In this document: piece by piece, positions 7,886-13,655 of the stretch
Position numbering within the stretch: the stretch's first letter is position 1
How the letters are laid out: the number at the start of each line of letters is the position of its first letter
Assembly: GCA_045613685.1 (NCBI GenBank)
Contig: JAZLBL010000018.1
Location: forward strand, 1-13,655
Direction of reading: 5' to 3'
Origin: Fimenecus sp045613685
GTDB lineage: Bacteria; Bacillota; Clostridia; Oscillospirales; Acutalibacteraceae
Length of the DNA stretch: 13,655 nucleotides
The notes under the pieces: generated by a model
Seen by the model: the letters and a program-made list of their open reading frames with translations, nothing else
The model's database searches: none
What the model was told of the DNA's origin: nothing
Program-made: the position numbers and the translations under genes

Positions 7886-9208
7886 TTAAGCCTCCTGCAT
7901 CATAAATTTAAAGAAATCAACTGCTTGTGCAAGTGTATCAACATCAAGATTTTCGTTAAGTCCGTGAACACTGCTCATTTGTTCATTAGTAATTGTAAAT
8001 GGAGCAAAACGGATACAATTATCACAAACTCTGCTTAAAAATCTGCTATCACTTGCAGCAGTCATAAGATATGGTGAAGGCACAACATCGGGGAACACAT
8101 TTTCAACTGCTTTTTCAACCAACTTAAATGCATCACCCTTAAAATCAGTAATTGGTGATGGGAAACCTGGCTCTAAAACTTCAGTTTCAATGTCAAATTT
8201 AGCAGCAAGCTGTTTAACTGCCTCAATGCTTGCTTCTCTACCCTGATGATGAGAAAAACGCATATTGCCAACAACCCATGCTTCTTGTGGAAGAACATTT
8301 CGTCCATTTGAACCCTGTGCCATTGTGAAAGCAAGTGTTGTTTTAACCATAGCACCTGCTGTGTTATTAATAGCAGGCAAAAGTTTTGTTACAGGTTTTT
8401 TAAGGACACTTATATTACTGAATACAGTTTTCATATAACCTGTCATATGAGGTGCCATTCGTCTGAACATTTCATAAATCGCATCAGGCATTTCTGTAAC
8501 GAATATATCTGATTTTTCAACTTCTGCCATAAATTTGCCAAGGCGAACAAGCGGAGTATTTTTGCCAGGAGTTGATGCGTGGCCACCCTTTGAACGAGCT
8601 GTGAATTTTAAATCTGCCTGACCTTTTTCACCTAAACCAATCATAGCAAATTTGCCTTTTACACCTGCGATTGGGTCAATGACAATCATTCCACCTTCGT
8701 CAAGCACAAAATCAAAATGAATTCCACGTTCTTTTAATGTGCTGCTGATTTCATTAGCACCATCACCGCTTGTTTCTTCATTTCGTGTTGTTAAGAAATA
8801 AATATCACGTGACGGAACAAATCCGTCATTTAAAAGTTCTTCAGCAGCTTGCAAAATAGCCCAAAGATTACCCTTTGTGTCGAGTGTTCCTCTACCCCAG
8901 ATTTTGCCTTCGGCAATTTCACCTGAAAAAGGTGGATATTTCCATTCACCCGGAGCTTCAACAACGTCATGATGGCTCATAAAAAGTACAGGATTTTTTG
9001 ATGAATCAGTTCCTTTTAATTTAAATAACAAACTACCTTTAAATTCTTCTTTTTCAGCAGTTGCAAAAAACTTTGGGAAGAAGCTTTCAAGCAATTTATG
9101 AAACTCATAGAATTTTGTCAAATCAGTCTGACCATAAGCTGAAACTGTTTCTTTCTGAATTAATTGTGATAATGTGTTTGCATAAGCAAGATTGCGATTT
9201 TCGTTCAT
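7886..9208 (-). CDS. M20-family zinc metallopeptidase (carboxypeptidase/deacylase-like)
   Basis: The 440-residue product keeps the M20 metal site: H79 and D81 in SHHDVV, D110 in GRGTLDTKG, E144-E145 in RNEETSG (general base and ligand), D170 in LDEGG, and H415 in SSVHGLNE near the C-terminus. The lid/dimerisation insert lies at about 180-300, with KGGHASTPG near 207-215. No signal peptide is seen, so it should act in the cytoplasm, hydrolysing peptides or N-acyl amino acids with two metal ions; the exact substrate is not readable. ATG at 9208 is preferred because GAGGG (9217-9221) stands 8 nt upstream; a TTG at 9223 overlaps that SD. The gene lies 28 nt behind a tRNA-Ser on the same strand and 3 nt before a YfcC transporter, suggesting uptake-plus-cleavage of a small substrate. 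Confidence 0.9.
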   Translation of the reverse strand: MNENRNLAYANTLSQLIQKETVSAYGQTDLTKFYEFHKLLESFFPKFFATAEKEEFKGSLLFKLKGTDSSKNPVLFMSHHDVVEAPGEWKYPPFSGEIAEGKIWGRGTLDTKGNLWAILQAAEELLNDGFVPSRDIYFLTTRNEETSGDGANEISSTLKERGIHFDFVLDEGGMIVIDPIAGVKGKFAMIGLGEKGQADLKFTARSKGGHASTPGKNTPLVRLGKFMAEVEKSDIFVTEMPDAIYEMFRRMAPHMTGYMKTVFSNISVLKKPVTKLLPAINNTAGAMVKTTLAFTMAQGSNGRNVLPQEAWVVGNMRFSHHQGREASIEAVKQLAAKFDIETEVLEPGFPSPITDFKGDAFKLVEKAVENVFPDVVPSPYLMTAASDSRFLSRVCDNCIRFAPFTITNEQMSSVHGLNENLDVDTLAQAVDFFKFMMQEA

Positions 9209-9236
9209 AACAACAACCCTCAAAAATATTAAAATA

Positions 9237-9328
9237 TGGCGGAGATGTGGGGATTTGAACCCCAGCGCCGCTATTCACGACCTACCGCATTTCGAGTGCG
9301 GACCCTTCAACCACTTGGGTACATCTCC
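9237..9328 (-). tRNA. tRNA-Ser (anticodon CGA), CCA encoded
   Basis: On the minus strand the acceptor arm GGAGATG (9322-9328) pairs with CATCTCC (9241-9247), followed by discriminator G and an encoded CCA (9237-9239). The anticodon arm is CCGCA-CTCGAAA-TGCGG, so the anticodon is CGA, reading UCG serine codons. The T arm is TGGGG-TTCAAAT-CCCCA, and a long variable arm lies before it, as expected for a class II serine tRNA. It is 92 nt with CCA. A strong promoter lies just upstream and the peptidase gene starts 28 nt downstream on the same strand. Confidence 0.96.
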
Positions 9329-9342
9329 TTATTAACCTTTTT

Positions 9343-9371
9343 ATTTTATCATTTGACTAATTCTTTGTCAA
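9343..9371 (-). promoter_or_regulatory. Promoter of tRNA-Ser (and possibly the downstream peptidase-transporter genes)
   Basis: On the minus strand TTGACA (9366-9371), a perfect -35, is followed after 17 nt by TAAAAT (9343-9348). Initiation near 9336 leaves only a few leader nucleotides before the tRNA 5' end at 9328. No second clear promoter was found between the tRNA and the peptidase start. Confidence 0.82.
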
Positions 9372-9396
9372 CAATATCAAATTTGCTATTCCTATA

Positions 9397-9424
9397 TTGA
9401 TTTTATAATATTTAATGTTATAAT
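9397..9424 (+). promoter_or_regulatory. Promoter of the GNAT-permease operon
   Basis: TTGATT (9397-9402) and TATAAT (9419-9424) are 16 nt apart, giving a start near 9431, very close to the SD AGGTGG (9433-9438). The leader would then be short. A second TATAAT-like box at about 9404-9409 is also present, so the exact start is uncertain. This promoter points away from the tRNA promoter on the other strand. Confidence 0.6.
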
Positions 9425-9447
9425 ATCCCAAAAGGTGGCAAATCGTA

Positions 9448-9903
9448 ATGAAAAACTATGTAATTGAAAAACTTAATATTAAAGATTATAAAAAGTGCAA
9501 TAATATTTGGGATATGAAGAAGTGCGAGTTTACTGAAAAATTTCGCAAAGAAATCGAAACAGGCAATCGCGTAGTTTATATATACAAAGTAAACGGTAAA
9601 TTCATCGGTGAAATCGCTTATGTTTTTGATATGAATGATAGTGATTACACTATACCAAACCAGAGAATTTATATATCTCGGCTTATTGTTAAAAAAGAAT
9701 ATCGAAACCAAGGCATCGGTGGAATTTTAATTGACTATGTTTTAGAGAAAATCAAAGAAATGGGGTATAAAGAAGCAACAATTGGTGTTGATAAAGATAA
9801 TATTTCAGCCCTGCACCTTTATCAAAAGAAAGGCTTTACTAATGTACTTTTTGATGGTGAAGACGAATACGGCGAATTTTACAAATTGATGAAAGAGATA
9901 TAG
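9448..9903 (+). CDS. GNAT-family N-acetyltransferase
   Basis: This 151-residue protein has the GNAT fold pattern: beta-strand 4 IYISRLIVKKEYR (74-86) leading into the acetyl-CoA pyrophosphate loop RNQGIGG (86-92), helix 3 after it, and the late motif NISALHLYQKKGF (118-130). It should transfer an acetyl group from acetyl-CoA to an amine. Length is typical for a single-domain member, and the closest general type is the RimI-like or small-molecule acetyltransferase group; the acceptor cannot be read from the sequence. AGGTGG (9433-9438) stands 9 nt before the ATG. The next gene starts 1 nt after its stop, so the pair is co-translated or at least co-transcribed. Confidence 0.88.
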   Translation: MKNYVIEKLNIKDYKKCNNIWDMKKCEFTEKFRKEIETGNRVVYIYKVNGKFIGEIAYVFDMNDSDYTIPNQRIYISRLIVKKEYRNQGIGGILIDYVLEKIKEMGYKEATIGVDKDNISALHLYQKKGFTNVLFDGEDEYGEFYKLMKEI

Positions 9904-9904
9904 T

Positions 9905-11011
9905 ATGATAAAGGTTAAAGAATTTATTAAAAGTGAAATTGTGCTTATATTAGCATTTATTCTAGCAGTTATTTCAGCTTTTTTGGTTACTCCTAGCAGG
10001 GAGTATTTTGAATATATTGATTTTCGCACATTGGGTTTATTATTTTGCTTGATGTCAGTTATGGCAGGGTTTAATAAGCTTGGTGTTTTCAAGTTTATTG
10101 CAGAGAAAATGCTTTCAAAAATCAAAAGCATTTATGGATTATCCCTTATTTTAGGGTTATTATGCTTTTTCTCATCAATGTTCATAACAAACGATGTAGC
10201 GCTTATTACATTTGTGCCTTTTACTATCACAGCATTAAAATTATCGGATAAAATGAACAAGCTTATCTGGATTGTAACCATTGAAACAGTTGCAGCAAAT
10301 CTTGGTAGTATGCTCACCCCTATTGGTAACCCACAGAATTTATATTTATTCTCAGCTTTTAATATGGGGCTTGGTGATTTTATTTCTACCATTCTTCCCT
10401 ACGCTTTATTGTCACTTATTCTTGTTATTATTTGTTGTTTTATCACAGGAAAAGGCAAAATTGATACACAGTTCAATGATAGCAAAACTAATTTTTCAAA
10501 ATTGCATATTATTGTTTATTCACTAATATTTATTATTTCATTATTAACTGTATTTAGAGTAATTCCTTTTGAATTCACTGTTGTTTTGACTTTAATTGTA
10601 ATATTGATTTTTGACAGAAAAGTCCTTTTAAAAGTTGATTATAGTTTACTTTTCACATTTATTTTCTTATTTATTTTTATTGGTAATCTTGGTGAAATAA
10701 AGCCGATAAGCGACTTTTTAAAAAGCATTGTAAATGGCAATGAGGTTTTAGTTGGTGTTGCTTCAAGTCAAGTATTTTCAAATGTTCCTGCTGCTATTCT
10801 TCTTTCAAAATTTACTGAAAATGCAAAAGATTTGCTTATTGGTGTGAATCTTGGTGGTCTTGGTACTTTGATTGCATCAATGGCAAGTTTGATTTCATTT
10901 AAATTTGTGGCAAAAGAAAAAGTAAATATAAGCAAATACATATTGATATTTTCTGTTATAAACATTGTATTTTTAATTCTTAACTTAATTTTGTGGTTGA
11001 TAATTAGATAG
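9905..11011 (+). CDS. SLC13/ArsB-superfamily anion permease (compact)
   Basis: The 368-residue protein is almost wholly membrane-embedded, with about 10 hydrophobic segments. It carries the two inverted halves of the ion-transporter superfamily: FITNDVALITFVPF (93-106) with NLGSMLTPIGNPQNLYL (132-148) in the first, and ASSQVFSNVPAAILL (286-300) with GVNLGGLGTLIASMASLISF (313-332) in the second. The SN/TN-V and G-x-P/T-N-type turns are typical of the sodium/anion or ArsB-like carriers (CitMHS/Na-sulfate symporter group). The substrate may be a carboxylate, sulfate or other oxyanion; not determinable here. At 368 residues it is on the short side for the group, yet both halves are complete. Start ATG 9905, 1 nt after the GNAT stop, with a weak AAAGAG SD in the end of that gene; ends 7 nt before a hairpin terminator. 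Confidence 0.85.
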   Translation: MIKVKEFIKSEIVLILAFILAVISAFLVTPSREYFEYIDFRTLGLLFCLMSVMAGFNKLGVFKFIAEKMLSKIKSIYGLSLILGLLCFFSSMFITNDVALITFVPFTITALKLSDKMNKLIWIVTIETVAANLGSMLTPIGNPQNLYLFSAFNMGLGDFISTILPYALLSLILVIICCFITGKGKIDTQFNDSKTNFSKLHIIVYSLIFIISLLTVFRVIPFEFTVVLTLIVILIFDRKVLLKVDYSLLFTFIFLFIFIGNLGEIKPISDFLKSIVNGNEVLVGVASSQVFSNVPAAILLSKFTENAKDLLIGVNLGGLGTLIASMASLISFKFVAKEKVNISKYILIFSVINIVFLILNLILWLIIR

Positions 11012-11018
11012 CACGAAA

Positions 11019-11044
11019 AATGGGTACTCGATTGAGTACCCATT
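11019..11044. terminator. Bidirectional intrinsic terminator
   Basis: An 11-bp perfect stem, AATGGGTACTC / GAGTACCCATT, with loop GATT lies between the permease stop (11011) and the end of the ara operon (11057). The plus strand continues with AATTTTAT and the minus strand with TTTCG, so it can serve both convergent units; the minus-strand U-run is the better one. Confidence 0.9.
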
Positions 11045-11056
11045 AATTTTATGTAT

Positions 11057-11548
11057 TTATTTGTGATAACGAAGTGAGCAGATATCGTCGCCTTTTGCGA
11101 TACATTTTGGCAAGTCAAGAACTGCACCGTATTTTTCGCCGATTCCGTGGTCACCGCACATTGCGATATCGCAAAGAGTTGCGATTTCTTCATCTGTGCA
11201 GCCTGCTTTTTGCCAAGCTTTTACAAGTGGACAATAGTGAAAATCGATTGAAAGTTTATCATCTGTGCTTTCGAGAATTTTCATTTCAAAAACCATTTGA
11301 GCAGGCTTGGTGAAAAGTGTTTTGCGAAGTCCAACAAGGCTATCTGTTTTACCTTTTTTCACAAGATTTTCACCATGTGTGTGTCCGCAACGCTTAATTG
11401 CTGCGCTACCGAAATCCCACCAATCAAGACCACGCTTGCCTGCTTCATCACAGAGAAGATAAAGCCAATATGCACGGTGTTCAAGCTGTTCACGAACTGC
11501 TACGATTAATGGGTTCTTAATTTTTGCTTCATTTTTTACTTTGCTCAT
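11057..11548 (-). CDS. L-2-amino-thiazoline-4-carboxylic acid hydrolase-like protein, third gene of the arabinose operon
   Basis: This 163-residue protein resembles the ATC hydrolase-like family (PF14196 type), recognised from FHYCPLVKAWQKAGCTDEEI (103-122), the following CDIAMCGDHGIGE, and the closing GDDICSLRYHK. Conserved-looking cysteines are C106, C117, C126, C131, C149 and C157; the GDDxCxxRF-like end also recalls V4R-type small-molecule binding domains. The named enzyme opens the thiazoline ring on the way to L-cysteine, but most family members are uncharacterised and this assignment gives a fold, not a reaction. It has no signal peptide. A GAAGGA SD (around 11555-11560) precedes the ATG at 11548, and 23 nt separate it from araD, so it belongs to the ara operon. 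No role in arabinose use is established for it. Confidence 0.72.
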   Translation of the reverse strand: MSKVKNEAKIKNPLIVAVREQLEHRAYWLYLLCDEAGKRGLDWWDFGSAAIKRCGHTHGENLVKKGKTDSLVGLRKTLFTKPAQMVFEMKILESTDDKLSIDFHYCPLVKAWQKAGCTDEEIATLCDIAMCGDHGIGEKYGAVLDLPKCIAKGDDICSLRYHK

Positions 11549-11571
11549 TTTATATCCTTCTTTTCTTTTAA

Positions 11572-12267
11572 TTATTTCTTTTGTCCGTAATAAGCATTTG
11601 CGCCGTGTTTGCGGAGATAGTGCTTATCAAGAAGTTCTTGTTGCATTGGCTGAATCTGTGGGTTCATCATAATATTGTGCCAAGCCATAAATGCAAGTTC
11701 TTCTAATACTACTGCATTATGAACTGCATTGTGTGGGTCGGTACCCCAAGTAAATGGTCCATGACTATGAACAAGAACTGCGGGAATGTCGTTTGGTTCT
11801 TTATCGTTAAAGGTTTCAATAATTACATTACCTGTTTCAAGCTCATATTTGCCACCGATTTCTTCAGGAGTCATTTTGCGGGTACAAGGAATTTCACCAT
11901 AGAAATAGTCTCCGTGGGTTGTACCTAATGCAGGGATACCCATACCAGCTTGTGCAAAAGTTGTTGCCCAACGAGAATGAGTATGAACAACACCTTTGAT
12001 GTCAGGGAAAGCATTATAAAGTGCTACGTGAGTGTCAGTGTCAGAAGATGGGTTAAGGTCACCTTCAACTTTTTTACCGGTTTTAAGGTCAACTACAACC
12101 ATATCTTCTGCTTTCATCTGGTCATACTCAACACCCGATGGTTTGATTACCATTAAGCCTTTTTCTCTATCAACACCCGAAACGTTACCCCAAGTGAATG
12201 TAATAAGTCCATATTTAGGTAAAAGCATATTTGCTTCAAAAACTTCTTTTTTTAACTGTTCAAGCAT
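11572..12267 (-). CDS. araD: L-ribulose-5-phosphate 4-epimerase
   Basis: The 231-residue product has the same length as E. coli AraD and aligns throughout by eye. It converts L-ribulose-5-phosphate to D-xylulose-5-phosphate by a retro-aldol/aldol mechanism with one divalent metal. The pattern is intact: phosphate/substrate-binding GNVSG (27-31) and KPSG (42-45), SSD with D76, metal ligands H95 and H97 (VVHTHS), D120 (THGDYFYG), a third metal histidine in HSHGPFTWG (167-175), and the C-terminal KHYLRKHGANAYYGQ that supplies the partner-subunit tyrosine. The enzyme is a cytoplasmic homotetramer in known cases. AAGGAG overlaps the araA stop and stands 7 nt before the ATG; the intergenic gap to araA is 11 nt, so translation is probably coupled. 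Confidence 0.97.
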   Translation of the reverse strand: MLEQLKKEVFEANMLLPKYGLITFTWGNVSGVDREKGLMVIKPSGVEYDQMKAEDMVVVDLKTGKKVEGDLNPSSDTDTHVALYNAFPDIKGVVHTHSRWATTFAQAGMGIPALGTTHGDYFYGEIPCTRKMTPEEIGGKYELETGNVIIETFNDKEPNDIPAVLVHSHGPFTWGTDPHNAVHNAVVLEELAFMAWHNIMMNPQIQPMQQELLDKHYLRKHGANAYYGQKK

Positions 12268-12278
12268 AATTCTGCTCC

Positions 12279-13655
12279 TTATTTAAGTTTCCAAGCAAGG
12301 TCAGCAAGGAATAAATCTTTTTCAAGACCTGCAACTGTTGTATCTTTATTGATATGAACAAATTCGATATCCATCATATTAGCCCAATCTTTCATTTGTT
12401 CTGCAGTTACATCATAGCTAAGAACAGTATGATGAGCACCACCTGCTGTAATCCAGCATTCGATACCTGTTTCAAGCGATGGCTCCGCTCTCCACATAAC
12501 GCGAGCAACAGGAAGGTTTGGCATTTCCATAATAGGCTTAACGCATTCGATATCCTGACAGATAAGACGAAGACGACCGCCCATATCAACAAGTGAGACA
12601 ACGATTGCACTACCTACTTTGCCTTCAAAAACAAGACGAGCAGGGTCTTTTTCATTCATGCCAATTCCAAGATGATGAGTCTCAATTCTTGGTTTATCTG
12701 CTGCCATTGATGGACAAACTTCAAGCATATGAGCACCAAGACTATATTCTTCGCCCTCAACAAGATGATATGTATAGTCTTCCATAAAGCCTGTACCACC
12801 GTTTTTGCCTTCTGCCATTGCTTTCATAATTGCAGTCATAGCAGCAACTTTCCAGTCACCTTCACCACCGTAACCATAGCCGAGAGCCATCAAATGCTGA
12901 CTTGCAAGACCAGGAAGCTGTTCCATACCATAAAGGTCTTGGAATGTATTTGAGAATGCCATACATCCTTCTGCATCAAGCATCTTCTTCATTGCAATTT
13001 CTTCACGAGCCTGATAACGGATTGCGTCAATATTATCTGTGGCGAAATCATATTCAGCTTTATAAGCGTCCATAAGAGCATCGATTTCAGCATCAGTAAC
13101 TTCGTTCATAATCTTTACAAGGTCACCAACTGCCCAAGTATTAACCTGCCAACCGAGTTTTGCCTGTACTTCAACCTTATCGCCTTCTGTAACAGCAACT
13201 TCACGCATATTATCGCCAAAACGCATTACTTTAAGTTCTTTACTTACAGCCACACCAACTGCTGAACGCATCCAGTCACCAAGACGAGCGCGAACAGAAT
13301 CTTTTGTCCAATGACCTGCAATAACCTTACGAGGCATACGAAGTCTTGCTGCAATAAATCCGTGTTCACGGTCACCGTGAGCAGCCTGATTAAGGTTCAT
13401 AAAGTCCATATCAATTTCGTCATTTGGAATTTCTGTATTATACTGTGTTGCAAGATGGCAATATGGCTTCTGTAAATCTACAAAGCCGTTAATCCACATT
13501 TTTGATGGGCTGAATGTATGACACCAAGTAATGATACCTGCACACTTTTTGTCATAATTTGCTTCTCTTACAACATCTGTGATTTCCTTATTTGTCTTTG
13601 CAGTTACTTTATAAACAACCCTGCAAGGAAGAGTGCCTGATGCGTTAAGCTCATC
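12279..13655 (-). CDS. araA: L-arabinose isomerase (5' end outside the window)
   Basis: An open frame runs from the right edge to TAA at 12279-12281, giving 458 residues; roughly the first 35-45 of a ~495-500-residue enzyme are missing. Visible residues begin DELNASGTLPCRVVYK and contain TWCHTFSPSKMWINGF, IDMDFMNLNQAAHG and RFGDNMREVAVTEGDKV, all diagnostic of AraA. Metal ligands are present: the glutamate of GFMEDY (292), that of HMLEVCPS (312), the histidine of THHLGIG (328) and one of GGAHHTV (408-409). The enzyme converts L-arabinose to L-ribulose in the cytoplasm, feeding the araB kinase (not seen) and then AraD. A methionine at 13499 is internal, since homology continues upstream of it to the edge. 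It is first of the three visible operon genes. Confidence 0.97.
   Translation of the reverse strand, partial: DELNASGTLPCRVVYKVTAKTNKEITDVVREANYDKKCAGIITWCHTFSPSKMWINGFVDLQKPYCHLATQYNTEIPNDEIDMDFMNLNQAAHGDREHGFIAARLRMPRKVIAGHWTKDSVRARLGDWMRSAVGVAVSKELKVMRFGDNMREVAVTEGDKVEVQAKLGWQVNTWAVGDLVKIMNEVTDAEIDALMDAYKAEYDFATDNIDAIRYQAREEIAMKKMLDAEGCMAFSNTFQDLYGMEQLPGLASQHLMALGYGYGGEGDWKVAAMTAIMKAMAEGKNGGTGFMEDYTYHLVEGEEYSLGAHMLEVCPSMAADKPRIETHHLGIGMNEKDPARLVFEGKVGSAIVVSLVDMGGRLRLICQDIECVKPIMEMPNLPVARVMWRAEPSLETGIECWITAGGAHHTVLSYDVTAEQMKDWANMMDIEFVHINKDTTVAGLEKDLFLADLAWKLK

Noticed and set aside
9329..9447. Possible tRNA-adjacent integration site for a mobile element
   Set aside because: A tRNA-Ser is a common attachment target, but no integrase and no repeated copy of its 3' end is seen in the window; flanking genes look like ordinary chromosomal genes.
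11549..11571. Search for a separate promoter or terminator between araD and the third gene
   Set aside because: Only 23 nt with an SD are present; there is no room for a full promoter and no hairpin.
11074..12286. Several plus-strand frames across the ara operon
   Set aside because: All overlap the ATC hydrolase-like and araD genes in antisense and have no SD or domain signal.

Overview
The window reads as chromosomal DNA of an AT-rich, low-G+C Firmicute, most likely an anaerobic gut clostridium of the Oscillospiraceae/Ruminococcus type. The evidence is a secreted protein ending in a type I dockerin, BspA-type leucine-rich repeats, GGAGG-type ribosome binding sites, short operons closed by hairpin terminators, and L-arabinose genes of bacterial araA/araD type. 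The placement is inferred from gene content; no rRNA or marker gene is present.

Left part (1-2827, + strand): the last residues of one ABC exporter half, then a complete second half (72-1874), then a cysteine-rich FliB-type lysine-N-methylase-like protein (1879-2790). The two ABC genes overlap and probably form a heterodimeric exporter. A perfect 15-bp hairpin terminator (2792-2824) separates them from the convergent next gene. Middle part (2828-6475, - strand): a 1149-residue secreted subtilase with a beta-hexosaminidase C-terminal-like domain, BspA leucine-rich repeats, an Ig-like region and a C-terminal dockerin, with its own SD and a good sigma-A-type promoter (TTGAAA-17-TATAAT).

Next (6427-9371, - strand): a promoter (TTGACA-17-TAAAAT), a tRNA-Ser(CGA) with encoded CCA, an M20 metallopeptidase and a YfcC-family transporter, closed by a 12-bp hairpin. 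The peptidase starts 28 nt after the tRNA CCA and no terminator is visible between them, so tRNA and mRNA may be made as one transcript. Divergently (9397-11044, + strand) a GNAT acetyltransferase and a compact SLC13/ArsB-type permease form a two-gene operon that ends at an 11-bp bidirectional terminator.

Right part (11057-13655, - strand): an L-arabinose operon, araA (5' end outside the window) - araD - a gene of the L-2-amino-thiazoline-4-carboxylic acid (ATC) hydrolase-like family. AraA and AraD turn L-arabinose into L-ribulose and L-ribulose-5-phosphate into D-xylulose-5-phosphate; the kinase and the regulator are not in view. The role of the third gene is unknown.

No mobile element, CRISPR array, prophage or recognisable defence system was seen. 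The least ordinary items are the tRNA-led peptidase operon, the dockerin-bearing modular protease, the ATC hydrolase-like gene behind araD, and the FliB-like protein linked to an ABC exporter without any flagellar gene in sight. There is no gene-free stretch longer than 300 bases.
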